DNA from: Marsupella aquatica
Lineage: Eukaryota > Marchantiophyta
Direction of reading: 5' to 3'
Length of the DNA: 64,000 nt
Assembly: GCA_973895155.1 (NCBI GenBank)
Contig: OZ316892.1
Coordinates: forward strand, 20,708,001-20,772,000
In this document: in pieces, positions 23,130 to 36,125 of the stretch
Position numbering within the stretch: the first letter of the stretch is position 1
How the letters are laid out: every line of letters starts with the position of its first letter
Notes under the pieces: model-generated
The model's input: only the letters and a program-made list of their open reading frames with translations
The model's database searches: none
What the model was told of the DNA's origin: nothing
Made by a program: the position numbers and the translations under genes

Positions 23130-24554
23130 GTGCGTAGTGAAGTCTGTCTAGTTTCTTGTAATTTCGCATGAGTGAATGTAATTGAGAGCTCAAATCCACC
23201 TTATTTTCCTAGGATTCGTCTATGAGTGAATGTACTGTCTGAGATACGGATAATTGAAAACATAATAAAGTCTAAATTTTGTATGATCTTTCCACTAGTG
23301 AATGCCTTGTATCAGAAGTGAATAATTGGGAGCATAATGAACTTCTACACTCTTTCTATGATCTTCCTACGATTGGATGTCCGGTGGAGCGATGCTAATC
23401 TGGAAATCCACAACGATTATTTATTGTAACAATGTGGAACACACCAGCTCTTCTGAGAAGGAAGGAATTTTTCGTGTCAGTTGGTGCTGTCCAATGAACA
23501 TCACAAAACATCTGTGACTGCAGCAGACTTTCGATACAAACGCACGAACCAAAATATGAGCAGACAGACATTCAAGCAGATTTCTTTTCAGAAAGCCTTT
23601 GAAATCGATTCGTCTATTCTTGAATAATTGAAGAGCTTAACATATATGTATCTCACAGCAACAGAGCACGAGGCTGAGTGGACAACCGAAGCACACGACG
23701 AGCTCTGAGAGCCAACGAAATTTGGCGCACCGTTCGTTCACCCGGGCAGCGGCGAAAACATGAGGCGATTACCAGCGGACAAAGAGAACGTGGCCGTCAT
23801 ATTCAGTCCACGGCTTAAAAGCTGATCTCAGTTACCGGGAAACAAGTTGTGGGTGAAGTTTGGACACGATTTGTAACCTATGAAGTCACCATGGATCCAA
23901 TCTTGTTCTCCATGATTTGTTTGAAGTGTTGTTACTGAGTTTCTTGTAATCGAGAGATTCAATCCGAGAGTTATCTTCTAGAACGCTTGTACAGTAAAGA
24001 GTTGCCAGTTTTGATTCAAAGAGGGTCCTGTTGAGTAACGTGTCCAACTATGTTCACAAAATTAGGAATTTCCAGTGAAGCTGCTCAATATCTCTGTTCC
24101 AGACTACCACCGAGCAGTCGAATCGGCACAGCCCACCTTTGTTCCGTTCTTAGAGTTATGGGGAATTCCACTGCCATGTACTTCAGACGGTTCGGACACG
24201 AATTGTCGAAATTGAAAATGACAAGAGTTTCGAGACTGAAAACGTTGCCTTACGAATATGTCGATGAATCGAGTTTCTATATCGTATTTGCAAGGACTTT
24301 TCGGAGTTGGAGACGTCATGTCATCATGGTCTGCTTCTGCTCAGTGGTTCTGATTCCTTTTACTAGCTTGCAATCAATCCCGACCGTAAGGACACTTAGT
24401 CTGGACACGATCTGCAGTTTAGTTGCCAAATGGATAGTGCAAATTGCAAACAATGAGCCCTAGCTCTCTTATAATGTCAGTTGCAATTCAAACGCAATCG
24501 CATAGCTTCAATCGACTTCCTCTTCTCACAACTTGTAAGCATACCTCCTATGTG
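23130..24554. other. Gene-poor stretch with degenerate repeats
   Basis: From 23024 to about 23400, units containing TTGGGAGCATRATGAA and ATGATCTTTCCACTAGTGAA recur three or four times with heavy decay. A 137-codon plus frame at 24050-24463 has no recognisable domain. No gene is supported. Confidence 0.45.
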
Positions 24555-24905
24555 AGAAATAAAGCTTGTGAATCATTCAGCTGTTCCACTGTTCGTCGTG
24601 TTATTGATCAGCTCGACGGACGGACATTCAGAGCATTGTCAAGATTGAAATTGCTCGTGTAATAAATAAGCATGCGAATCATTTCAGCTGTTCCACAGCT
24701 CGTGTAATAAAGAATCATGCGAATCATTCAGCTGTTACACAATTCGTCGTGTGATTGATCAGCTCTAGGAGACAGAGATTCAGAGTATTGTCAAAATTGA
24801 AGTTGCTGGTGTGATAAATACAGCATGCGAATCATTCAGCTGTTCCACTGTTCGTCCTGGAGACGGACATTTCAAAGAATTGTCAAGATTGAAATTTCCA
24901 GCTCT
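24555..24905. repeat. Tandem array, three units of about 100-120 bp
   Basis: Units share GCGAATCATTCAGCTGTT, CACTGTTCGTCGTG, TTGATCAGCTC and ATTGTCAAGATTGAAATTGC. Each is slightly rearranged, as in an old local duplication. Confidence 0.75.
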
Positions 24906-26160
24906 AGGGTATGTCCAACTAGTTTCGATATAGTTGGATTCCATTCAAAAAGGCAGGGACACCAACCCAGCAGGGAAGAGGTCGACGTGCCAAAAAATAG
25001 GCGGGGCCTGTACCAGTGAAGAAGCTGGGCTTCCGAAGGAGGCAACTAAACAAGCAATTTAAGATACTACAGTCGGAGCAGCGCACCCCTAACGACCGGC
25101 CAGCTCAGGTTCCGGCGGGATTCCTTCCAGTGGGTCCGTGAAAGAGTGTTGACTCATTCAGTCAATCTGTAGTGCAACTTCAAGATCGGACTCGGTAGGT
25201 GGGGATCACGGAGGCCGTGGGGGGAAAGGTGGGACTTGAAGAATGCCTTCATGTGTATAGTTTTGATATAGTTGCTTGGAAACGAGTTCTGATCGTGGTC
25301 CGTCTTGATTCCCAACGTCACGACAGTAAAGAAACGTTTCCCCCGACAGACAGAGTTCATGATCGCAGATGCACTTGGCACAAGCATGACTTTCCTTGTT
25401 ACCACCGACACCGAGATGAAAAATCTCGGGCTGACCAGAAGCAGGTGTTTCTTTTCAAGGAAATAGACTCAGCAAACCAGCGTGAGTGATTTCTCAAAGG
25501 GGAAGAACCGGATCGCAGAACGCGATTCAGCTCTTGTCAGTTTTTAAAGCTATGCCTTCAAATTGTCTGTTGTAGAACAGTACGGAGTTCATACCTGTCA
25601 AATGTAAAAATTCGTTCAAGTACATTCTGACCCTGTTAAGCAGTTGAGAGGAATTTCAGCGATTGACCGTGGAACGCAAAGTGGTCTAAGATATGAAGGA
25701 GAATACCAGTGTTTTTTCAAGTGTCAAAACTTGACCTATGTTGATAAAAATCCTATGGGCAATCGGCGAGGCTGACTTTGAAAGAAGGGTGAAGGAATGG
25801 GTCATCCGTAAAAGGATATGGATTCTTGTTCGACAAACACCAAAATTGCCTTGACATACATGCCTTACTTAAAATCGTTCCACACATCCGTTCTTTCGTC
25901 CTTTGAGAAATGTAAGCTAATTTCAAAATCGATCATTCATATAGAGGTGTCCGCTGTTTCCAAAATGTTAAGCAGCAATCCAGAAGTATCCATATATTCA
26001 TTTGTTCTGCTGTGTGAACTTTCGACGGACTTTCACATCAACCTCTGACTGACGCCATGGGGTCTCGTGAAAGAAACCTTTAGTACCTGTGTGCATAATT
26101 AGGTCTGACTACTCATTTTCTCTATTTCCAATTTTCCATAGCCCTTCCAATATTTTCCAT
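24906..26160. other. Stretch without recognised gene
   Basis: Both strands have only short frames (for example 25199-25489 plus and 25818-26048 plus) with no domain, signal peptide or splice support that I can see. Confidence 0.4.
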
Positions 26161-26164
26161 AGCC

Positions 26165-26425
26165 CTCAAGATCGAGACGTACTCTGCTGCACGTACTCAC
26201 AGGAATCCTGCACGTATCTTCGGATAGAAAGGTTCTAACCTCAGATCCGGAAGCCATTCAAGATCGACACCTACTTTGCTGACTTACTGGTCCTGCATGT
26301 ATCTTCAGATAAGATGGTTCTAGCCTCTGATCCCACAACCATTCAAGATCGACACTGACTGTGCGGACCCTACAGGAATCCTGGCTGCATGTATCTTCCG
26401 ATGAAAAGGTTCTTACCTCAGTTGT
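26165..26425. repeat. Degenerate tandem array, about three units
   Basis: Units carry CATGTATCTTCNGATA, AAGGTTCTAACCTCAGATCC and CATTCAAGATCGACAC at spacings of about 90-110 bp. Confidence 0.65.
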
Positions 26426-26882
26426 CGAGTGCACGGATTTGGAAGCCTTTTGAGTACATAGGTTGTGTTCCCACTTCCAACCCAGGTAGAGAATAGTCAA
26501 TGACACTACAGTACTGTATCCCTGTAGCATCCCGTACGCACGTTCCGATCGTAAATTATTGTCAAAAAAGTCTGACGGGACGTACTGATACTTAACAGAG
26601 TTGTAAGAAGACTGACTTCTTCACACATTCCCTGACATTCTGTCGGGCGAGCTGTGACAGTCGATGTTGCTTATAGTCACCATCTATGTAGCCGCATCAT
26701 CGCTGGCTCACGCACCTATGAGAGGTCGTAGATTTCTTATGAGTATGAACATTATCATCTCAGGCGCGTTTGCTAAAGAATTGGTGGATTGACACTCGCA
26801 ACGCAAATTTCTGTTACCCTCTTGCTCAATGGCCTCGAGCACCGTTTTGCAATCGGGAGATCTCTATCAGAACTCGGGAAAT

Positions 26883-27548
26883 TCAGCTGCCGCTGTCACC
26901 GTTCCGTGGTGTCTGCTCTCCACTAGTCTGTCTGGTAAACCCATGTCTCCCAAATTGGAACAATGCAAGTCGATTGAAAAACACTCTCAGAGTTCTCTTT
27001 CTCTCCTTGGTGAATCGGTCTCCTTCACATCTTGCCGGCTGCGGAGAACGTAGGTCCCAACTCCTCGAGACCATGAACCCCATAATTAATTGGTCTGATT
27101 CTTTCTTCGAAGGAAGTCGTTCCCATATCTTCATAACGCCCCTGTCATCCATGAACCGAATAGTGCGATTCCGTGACGAACGCATGGCCTCTCGGAACGT
27201 TCTCGTTTGTTATCTAATGATCATCAAGTCTTTTGGAGCAGCTGATGTTCGGATGCCATAGCTGCCAAAGATAGAGAACTCCTTTCGTGACCACTTTCTT
27301 CGTGGTTCTCTTAAATTGGTCCTTCAGATTTTGCGGATGACCTGGCTTCAGTCTTCTCAAATGGTCGTGAGATTTATCCTCGGTCGACGCTCTCTTTGCC
27401 ATGATCCAATGCCGTCGTTTGACAAATCTCCAATCCTCGGAAAATTTGTCCCAACTTCACCAAAGGCAGCAGCCCCTCTTTCAACCGTGATTTCCGACCT
27501 AGCCCAGTCGACCTTCGGTGTTAAAATTGCCTCGCTGATTGCTGACAC
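26883..27548 (-). pseudogene. Possible protein kinase relic
   Basis: On the minus strand, WARSEITVERGAAAFGEV resembles the start of a kinase domain with a glycine-rich loop whose second glycine is lost. After a frame change, an AKRAS-like strand and then FKRTTKKVV...LWHPNIS resemble the beta-3 lysine and the alpha-C/HPNI region. Further down, a third frame (27185-26883) is open but has no recognisable HRD or DFG motif. If this is a kinase, it is frameshifted at least twice. The resemblance may be chance. Confidence 0.3.
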
Positions 27549-30500
27549 GGACTCACGGCAATGTTTCCCTCCCCAATTATCTCATCGATCACCACAAGGA
27601 ATTGAACAACTCAATGAGCCCAGTACAGCAGGCATCATTCAGCTCTAGAAGGAATGCTTCTGTGAACAGAACAGAAGGTAACGTTAAGAATGAAATCATA
27701 GCAACACCCTTTCGGATGTAGAAAGTATGTTAAGGTGAATCATGCTTTTAGTTACATCGCCTTGGTTCCATTGAATCGACCTTGACAAGTTTAGCGTTGC
27801 TTCTTCGTTTCGGAAGGTCACAAGAAGCAAGCAATACTTAGCTAAGAGACGACTGCAATGCAATGATTTTTGTGACTAAAATTGAGACGAAACGGAAGGG
27901 TACATTCTCCTGTCCAGGACAACTTCTATTTGGGTCCAGACCTCAGCATACTGAGTGCGCGGATATATCTGAACCCGTTTCATCGAAACTTCAAATATGG
28001 TACGTCTGGACTCTAGTCCAACATCTGCCTACCGGTAGAATCTCCATACAGCAGCAACTGAATTAAGATAAAACATAATGTCCTACTCGCCTGCAACGCC
28101 CTTACCTGCTCTGATCGATGTCCTCACGCCGGATTTTCGGAGCCGACACATTGAGTACTCCTGCCGCTTATCGCTAAGCACACAGTTTCATTCTCACTGA
28201 CAAATAATGATCAGATCTGCGCTTCGACAATGAGCGACAAAACCACCACGGAAAATCAGTCTAGAACCTGTTCCCAAAAGGAAGCTAGCTACATCATTGC
28301 CGCGACCTGAAAACGAAAACGACGAAACCTACAATTTTACCCAGGAAATTCTCCACTATTGTAACAGGAGTCTGCACTGTCTCAAATCAACAACACTTCA
28401 AAGCAGGAAGCTCTCCACAAACGGAAGCTGGTAGCAAGCGTCCTTAAGCAAGAGTGCAATATATACGTGCGCATTACAACAACAATAACTAGAGCAGCAG
28501 CAGCAACACCTCATTACTTACATAGTAGTCCGTCTCTTGCGACCAATCCCCTTCCCGGCGGCGTCAAGAAACTCGTCTCCCGACTCGTCGTTGCAACGCC
28601 ATTTAGCTCGGCTGTCTGCTGTCTGTCTGTTCCTGTCTTGAAGTGAATTCTTGGCGCGTCCCGTCGCGCAATGGGGAAATATGATGCAACCTAAACTCCG
28701 ATCGAAGCTTTGCCGTGGTTCCGATGGCAGCCGCGCAGCTCAAGCTCAAGCTCAAGCGAATTGCCTTACACACGAGGACAAGACGCCACTCTCTCCGACT
28801 CAAATCAATTGCGTTGTGATGGGCTCGACACGACGCAAATCGCAAGACGCAAATCTCACCGACTCGTGAAATCAATTGCGATGTCGACGAAGACAAGAGG
28901 CAACACTCTCTGATGTGCCTTCCTTCGCTCATTCGCTCAGTCGCTCAGATCACGATACACAAAATCCAGGTACTGCATTCGCGACCTGCATTTGAACCGC
29001 GACCACGAAAGCGCCTGTACCGCTGTTTACATACAGCGCGGATGTAAACTGAGGTAAAAGACTGTTATATAGAGCGGCTTATTAATGTAGACTTACCGTG
29101 GTGCCATCCAAGTTACTAAATCACAATTATATGCATATGGGGAGTTACAGGCTACCCATAGGTCTCATTATAGTTCACTTTCACTAGGAAGTAATGGATA
29201 AACTCGACTTTTATGGTACACTCTTCACCAAGAGTAGGAATGAGCACTAGCCAGGAGGGAATGGAGCCTTTTAATTAAGAAGGGCAGGTGTGGCTGCCAC
29301 AGTTTACATGGAGCGGCTTTTTGTAAATGTGTGCACGATGTTTTACAGCCTTCCTAGCACCCCCGCCCAGACCTTGGTTCCCCACAATTCACACACACTG
29401 CCCTTGGGGGCTGTCTTAGGTAACACAAATTGCGACAAGGACAAATAAATTACAAACTTCATGAAGGGCCCTGGCCCAAGATCTGCTATGGAAAAATGTG
29501 TTATCAATAAACATGATTGATGATTATCTTCTAGTGTTAATGTTTAGCAATTATATATATTTTGGTGGCTTCTCTGTTTTGTGCACTCTCTCAATGTATA
29601 AGAACAGAGTGCTATATACACTTAAAATGTTAGCATATACTTTGGAGGTTTCTGTCTCTTTACTTAGATGGCTCTGATTGACAATAGTTGCAAAGTAAGT
29701 TTCTCTCAGTTGCTTCAGAGATTTTTATAACAAGAGTAAAGTAATTGAACGGGCTTGCACTTGTGAACCTAGCTTCACTCCATGAATGACAAGTTGAGCA
29801 TTAAATTGTGGTGAGAATTAGTTCCGTGTGTATCTCGCTGCATAAATAATAGAATCTTCAAATTTACTTCAATAAACCATTAGAGTGCTATTATTTTCTC
29901 CACTAGTCACTTTTTGCATGAATGTAAAGTTAGGGATCGAATTGAACTCCTTTCATTGTCTTTTTCTGTATTGTCATTTACTCAAGGTTTCCACTCATTG
30001 CACCTTTCATTTATTTAAAAATTCACTTTTTTCAGAAATAATGATTATTCCTTTCATCTCATAAACTCTATTTTTCATGCTTTCACTCCAAGACTATTGA
30101 GATTGTTAGCTCTCTAGTTCACAATCAAAAAATATAAGATAGATTCTTTTTTTCCTCGGTCGCGGATTCACATGCTACTACATGTAGGGTAATGATGGTT
30201 TGATGTGGGGTAACTAGTCTCACCCTGTGACCAAAAAGTGAGGAGATACTGATCTGCGGGAGCCAGGAAGTTTTTCTTAGCTTTGTGGAAACAAGTTTCA
30301 GATTAGAACCCCAACCCAAACATTCATTATCATATTTAATATCTGTCTTTCTGATAGGGATTATTGTATTTGGGCTGTATGTAAACGGGTATGTAAAACG
30401 GTGGTGAAAGCCAAAACCACAGAGGAAAAAGCGATTCCGGTGGTCAAACATGAATAGTGAGTCGTGGGTCTTAGAGGCAACTGTACAAAGGAACCGTTAA

Positions 30501-30734
30501 TTTTTAGACCTCGACGACTTGTTACGTGGAACGGAGGTGCAAGGTACAGTAAACTGAAGGGCGGGTTTATTAGGGAACAGCCGGCCCACCACTCACCCGA
30601 CTAACCATAGACCAGGGTGACCGGTAAAAGACTATCTCCACGTGTCTTTACAACGCGAAGGGGCCCAGGTGATCGACCTGCCCCCTGCAGTCTACAGGAC
30701 CCCGCCATCACTAATATAATGTGGATACCGGGCC
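27549..30734. other. Gene-poor stretch
   Basis: No gene is recognised. On the minus strand, 28640-28080 shows plausible splice sites (AGCAGGTAAGG near 28107, TTTTCGTTTTCAG near 28308), so an untranslated leader of a minus-strand transcript is possible. 29100-30120 is AT-rich and featureless. The minus frame at 30125-30451 has no domain. Confidence 0.35.
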
Positions 30735-30930
30735 GTGCACCAAATCTAGGCCCTATATCGATACAGCAGAATTTGCCCAGGATCCTGAAAGTGTTTAATG
30801 CCATTCTTGATTTTCACTTTCTCGTTTTGATGGCTTTTACGGAGACGAATGGTCCGGTGCACCAAATTTAGGCCCTCTATCGATACAGCAGAATTTGCCC
30901 CAGTATCCTGAAAGTGTTCAATGCCCCTTG
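30735..30930. repeat. About 120-bp tandem duplication
   Basis: Two units share GTGCACCAAATYTAGGCCCT, ATCGATACAGCAGAATTTGC and ATCCTGAAAGTGTT. Identity is about 85% over the first half of the unit. Confidence 0.7.
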
Positions 30931-32444
30931 TGACTTTTCTCTTTCTAATTTTGAGGGGTTTGGTGGAGAAGAATGCAAACCAGATTTGGATGGGGCGGAA
31001 TGAAATGTGTTCTCTAGTTTTAGTAAAAATAGTAAACCTCTTCCCTCTCTAAGTGTATTATCTTGCTCTTATGAGAGTATTTTGGGTCATAATAGCCCTT
31101 CAAAACTCAAGCTGAAACCCTGAATTTTGGAGGCCTTATGGCCCGTAATGTTCTATCACCAGGGTGTTACACCTCAACATTAGGATGCACCAGCGCTTGA
31201 CAGAAAATTCATAGATAAATGTCCATATGGTTTGCATTCAGAGTGCACTGGCCGGTGGGGTCCAAGAAAGGTACCGTGAAATTATGTTTTTCGGGGTCAC
31301 TTTCAGGCTTGATCTGGGCACTTTGGTGGGCACACGTGGAGATGCCCTAACCTATTATGAGTGCTTTTGTTTTTGTTTAGAATTTTCTTGGGGCACCCAC
31401 CTCCTGGCGGCAAGTGGGAAAAGAAGAAAAAGCTTAGATCAAGTCACCTTGCATTCAGGTGTTGGAACTATTGCTAGGGCAAATTTTGCCCTTTCTTGGG
31501 GCACCACCTCCTGCATGGTGGGAGAAAACAAGAAGAAGTTTAGATGGAGTAGGGTAGAATTAAGGATTTGTTGGTGGGGAAAGGGATTTTCCTGATGGGG
31601 ATTCCAAAGTGAACCGCATCCTTTGATTAGGTACAAAAGCTTGGAAATTATTTGATGGTGATTCTGGTCTCCCTTAGTCTGCATTGTTACCACTGGCAAA
31701 TAAAAGTTTGAGGGATTCCTTTTGTAGTAGTGGCTTTGGCCTTCCTCCTAGATCTGAAAATTTAGATAATAGGTTTTTGGAGGTGTACATTTACTCACTT
31801 CTGTTGAATTTGGTGTTTGGCCGCTTTGACCTCATTTTGTTTCAATCACATTGCACTTTGTTTGGCCCCCTTTTTTGTAAAATGTGACCACTTATCTCTC
31901 AATACATTGGAAAGATCTTTCAGACTATATATGACAATTTCTTCCAATATGGGCAGAAGAAACATTTAAAGTCTCTACTGGGATAAGTCAATTGGCTCTT
32001 TGAAAGCTCAGATAGCATCCTTTTAAGCTGAACTTTTGGTCCTGTGAATTAGGAGTTTCATATTATATGCCTGGTGTCAATGGAAAGCTCTTTACGGACC
32101 CCCATGAGAGGTCTCTTGCAAATTCCCTGCCACGAGGTTGCGCCAACCAGCCACAAACAGGAATGATCCTACTTTTAACAATAACAAACGTGCACATTCC
32201 TGTTTGTGGCAAAAGCAACGTAATTTTTGGGCGCCATGCCGTAAATATTGAACGTAAAAAAACCAAAATACAAAGGGAGATATGTCATTTAGTAAAATAA
32301 AGTTACCATTTTGATGTTTGTCAAAGATATATTAATGTTTTATATCAAAATGCTTGTATTTTTTAATTGTTTGCAAGCTTGAAAAAAGTAACCAACCAAT
32401 AGAAATGTACATAGTTAAAACTCATTTGGCTTCACATTGTAAAA
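30931..32444. other. Gene-poor stretch
   Basis: A plus frame at 31227-31595 overlaps a degenerate internal duplication (CTTGGGGCAC..CACCTCCTG, about 31388 and 31496) and has no domain. A 16-bp perfect inverted repeat lies at 32150-32210. No gene is supported. Confidence 0.4.
32150..32210. other. Perfect 16-bp inverted repeat with 29-nt loop
   Basis: GCCACAAACAGGAATG (32150-32165) is followed by its exact complement (32195-32210). The hairpin would be stable as RNA or single-stranded DNA. No T-run follows and no gene ends nearby, so a terminator role is unsupported. Confidence 0.8.
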
Positions 32445-32950
32445 CTAAATAATCAATCTCCTTAGTACTTGATAAAATCTGTTAATGCTTGATTCATTGG
32501 AAAACTCAAGATCAAGATTTAGAAACTCGTGACCTCTTTAGTATTGTCTTGATAAAATCTCTCAATGTCACACTCATTGGAAAGTTAAAGTAAAATTAAA
32601 AACTCATCATCTTCTTAGTACTTGACAAAATCTATCAATGTTAGGTTCATTGGAAAGCTAGAGAAATTCAGATACTCATGATCTCTCTAATTCTTGACGA
32701 ATAATCTCAATGTCACACATTAGAAAGCTAGAGAGATTGAAAATCTCATGATCTCTTTAGTATCGTGACAAAATCTGACATAAAATTTGTCAATGTTGAA
32801 CTCAATGTTGGAAAGCTAAAAAAATTCATGGACTCATGATCAATATTTCTTTTACTCACACTCATTGGAAAGGCAAAGAAATTCATCAAAAATTCATTTG
32901 GAACTTGACAAAATTTGTCAATCTGAGGCTCATTGGAAACCCTTTCTCGA
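32445..32950. repeat. Degenerate 65-80 bp tandem array, about 6-7 units
   Basis: Each unit has CTTGAYAAAATCTNTCAATG, then TCATTGGAAAGCTAGAG and AAACTCATGATCTCTTTAG. Units are AT-rich and strongly diverged, with no coding potential. Short CATTGGAAAG cores also occur in the inverted-end elements near 36.8 kb and 62.7 kb. Confidence 0.75.
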
Positions 32951-34384
32951 TTAAGAGAATTTTTTTGTTGGTTTCTCCTTTCTATGGTCTCCCTCTCACA
33001 CCATATCTAAGGGAGATATGTCATTTAGGTCTCTCTCTCACACCATAGCTTTCTTAAATAAAAAAACTACAAATCCTTCATGTGAAGCGATGACTCGTTT
33101 GTTTTGTGTGTTCTTCCCACCGAATCGACAAGCGCTCTTTTGCCAATAGCTAAGTGTTGTTCTCCAGTCTGTCTTGTGGCGGTAATGCTCAATATAACTC
33201 ACAAACGATCAATCATGAATGATAGAAACACGATTTCTCCAATGTGTAAGCAAAAACCGTAAAAAAACTCAATTCCTCCATATTCAACCTTCCATTGATA
33301 AATCTCCTCTATATTTTGGGCGTTTTCTTTTGTACGAGCACACACCAAGATCATCGGGAGACTCAAAACCGTCGATTATCGCCTTGTTGAAAATTGATTT
33401 CACTTCATCAAACACACATTCCTTGGATGAACATGGGGGTCCACGGATTAATTCTAAGTATACTGATATAAAATTTTCTAACAGAAAAACATGTAAAGAT
33501 AGAGTAACAGCTGGGGAAGGTCACTCTCACTTTTAAGTGACAAAAACTGGCAACATTCCACCTCTCTGAAAAGTGTTATTGCTTGTGACCTGGGGCTCCG
33601 TGCAATCAATCAAGGGTGCCCCTTGGATTTGTTTTCTCTATGTTCCACTGGTTTTGTGACGACAGATTTTGAGTTCATTTGATGCACAGTTACCTTTTAA
33701 ACTAAAAACAATTAAAAACCAGCAATTTGATTCCATCCTTAGTACTAAGAAAATCAGAAAGGAAAGCCAACATAGACACAAAGGTTAGTTCTGGAGATTT
33801 GGATGGACACATCAAACCATAGTTTAACAGAACCAGAGAAAAGTGCTTTGAAAAACCTGGGAGTATGATTAGACGTTTAGATTGGTGAATCAGTGAGTCC
33901 ATTCAAGCACCTTATTCAAACCTTTGTGTCTATTGGGGCTCTGTGAGTCTATCCTAACACCTTGTCAAACCCTCTGTCAAACCTGGCTAGACATCTTTTT
34001 TGTGTGTAAGTTTTTGTAAATATGAGGTTATCTGGCATTAAATAATGCATGGGCACAAGATTACCAACACATAACCTTTGCTCAAACAAGATTTATGCCC
34101 TTGACCTATCCATGCGTTACACCATCAAGCTCCATCCAGCCATGTACCCAGTGCAAAATTTTCTTTGTATTTCTATTAATCATCATGAGCCTTTACCCCC
34201 TGCCAGCCTGGCCTAGGGTTAATGAGATTTCTGCCCCCTGATTAGCCCACCTGGAGGGTTATTAGATTTAAGACTCTATTTTCAACTGATAAATAGAGTA
34301 AAACTTTACTCTGGACTCCCCTTGTTTATCCATGGTCACTTGGGGGCAATGAAGGTAACCCGGCCCCCTTTGGCTTACCGCTCT
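32951..34384. other. Gene-poor stretch
   Basis: AT-rich sequence with only short frames. I see no gene, RNA gene or clear mobile element. Confidence 0.4.
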
Positions 34385-34735
34385 CATTGATTGCATCCCA
34401 TAATCTCTTTGGAGTCATATTTGTAACCCCTGGGGTCACCGCACTCAAACTTAAGTATTACATGAAGGTAACCTCCTTGGGATCACCACCCTCAGCAATT
34501 ACATCCCATAATCCACTTGGGGCCATGGGTTACCCTAAACCCCTCTTACTACCTATAATCCCTTTAGGGCCATGGGTTACCCTAAACCCCTCTTACGACC
34601 CATAATCCCTTGAGTCCATGGGCTACCCTGAACTCCTCTTACATCCCATAATCTCCCTTGGGTCCATGGGTTACCCTAAACTCCTCTTACATCCCACAAT
34701 CCCCTTGGGGCCATGGGTTACCCTGAACTCCTCTT
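34385..34735. repeat. 50-55 bp tandem array, about six units
   Basis: The unit reads CCCATAATCCCCTTGGGGCC, then ATGGGTTACCCTAAACCCCT and CTTACAT. The last four units are well conserved and the first two are diverged. Each unit contains one CCCTAAA heptamer, but there is no telomere-like run. Confidence 0.8.
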
Positions 34736-36125
34736 CGTCAGTAATGTTATCAGTTCGGGAACACGCACACTCACATCTGTCAATGGCGTACTCACTCTTG
34801 TTCCTCATGCACGGAGCCCTCACTACACGAGTGCTCTGTACCGAGCTCCGTGAGTCGAAGCTCCACTCTCCAGAAACTCGGGGAAAGACGTTACAAGGCT
34901 GCATCGAACAAGGCGCTTCCATGGCGTAACTCACCTCTTGAGGACCAACGTCCAGACTCCGAAGTCTTCAATCCTCGATCCTCAGAATCGCGGTATTATT
35001 CTCTCCGACCTCCAGGTTCGTACTGTACTTGGTCTCCTCATGAGAACACCGGCAATAATGCTATGGTTTCTGTCCATTAGAAGTCAGCCAGTAGATTCCT
35101 TCCGTTCACAGGAGTCTCATCGATGGGAAGGGCTTGATGCGGGCACTCACGGTGTGATGATGCTAGCTTCGCTGGATTCTGACGAGCCAGTTCCGAATCG
35201 ATCTATAAATTACTCTAGGAGTTCGTCGACTGTGGTCGTGGCAAGCTGTCGAAGGCATGCTCCGGCTTGGATTTCAGGACTGTAGAATGATTACCAGGTG
35301 CGGTAGGTGCGGTCACGGGGGTTCATATTTATCCACCGACACCAAGGGTTCATAAAATGTGAGTGTGACGATGAGTGATGATGCACGTGACCATGAGCAT
35401 CGGTCCAATTTATGCCACGGATTGGAGTTGTGTCGGTCACGAAGTCTGTTGACGGGAGCATCATCAAATGCGAATGCTTCACTCACCGTAACATGCAGTC
35501 TCGCAAGTCCCTGTCGATGCCTGGTTTCCACAGCAGTTACCGAAGGTTTAGGGCTTCTCCACCCGTCTCCTGCCTGCGGGTGAAAAACGATGCGAGTAAT
35601 CTCGATTGACATTCACGCATCAAGAGACATACAAGAACTAGAAAGGCACGCAATGTGCTTTGCATGCTTTTCATTGTGGAAACATATGCAGGCAGATACT
35701 GTCCACTTCTCCTCTCTACTTGCTTGTCCACTCTTGCGAGTAGAAGCAAGTCAATCTTCAACTCCTGTTTCTCAGGACAGAATTGAAAAGTGCGTGTCAG
35801 CATTTCCTGTTCTCAGCGGTGAATGCCTTTGCAAGTCGACATGTTTACTTCGTTATTAAGGTTAGCAATAGTAGAAGTAGCTCCCGACACTTCTTGCTAG
35901 CAGAACGCATCAAAACCTCCCAAGGACAATAATTTTCCCTGTTCGCAACCGGCACAGTAGAGTAGACTGGAAACGACAGATTTGTCAGAACGCGCTGATT
36001 AATGGGGCAGCTCCGCTGCTGCTGCTTGCGCATGACATCGTTTTCTTGTGGAGCAAGATTTTGTGATATTTACAGAATACGCAGATCCCGATGCATACAG
36101 AACTTCCAAACCAATTCATGTTGAC
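34736..36125. other. Stretch with overlapping open frames, no recognised gene
   Basis: Several frames of 60-115 codons lie on both strands between 34780 and 35860, and GC content is higher than in the flanks. A TATAAAT occurs at 35203. None shows a domain or convincing splice pattern, so an unrecognised gene remains possible. Confidence 0.35.

Noticed and set aside
28651-28932. Overlapping plus and minus frames of 67-109 codons in a GC-richer patch.
   Set aside because: Ala/Gln and Ser-rich low-complexity products without a domain; probably leader or promoter sequence.
34500-34735. CCCTAAA heptamers as an interstitial telomere.
   Set aside because: One heptamer per ~53-bp unit, never in tandem.
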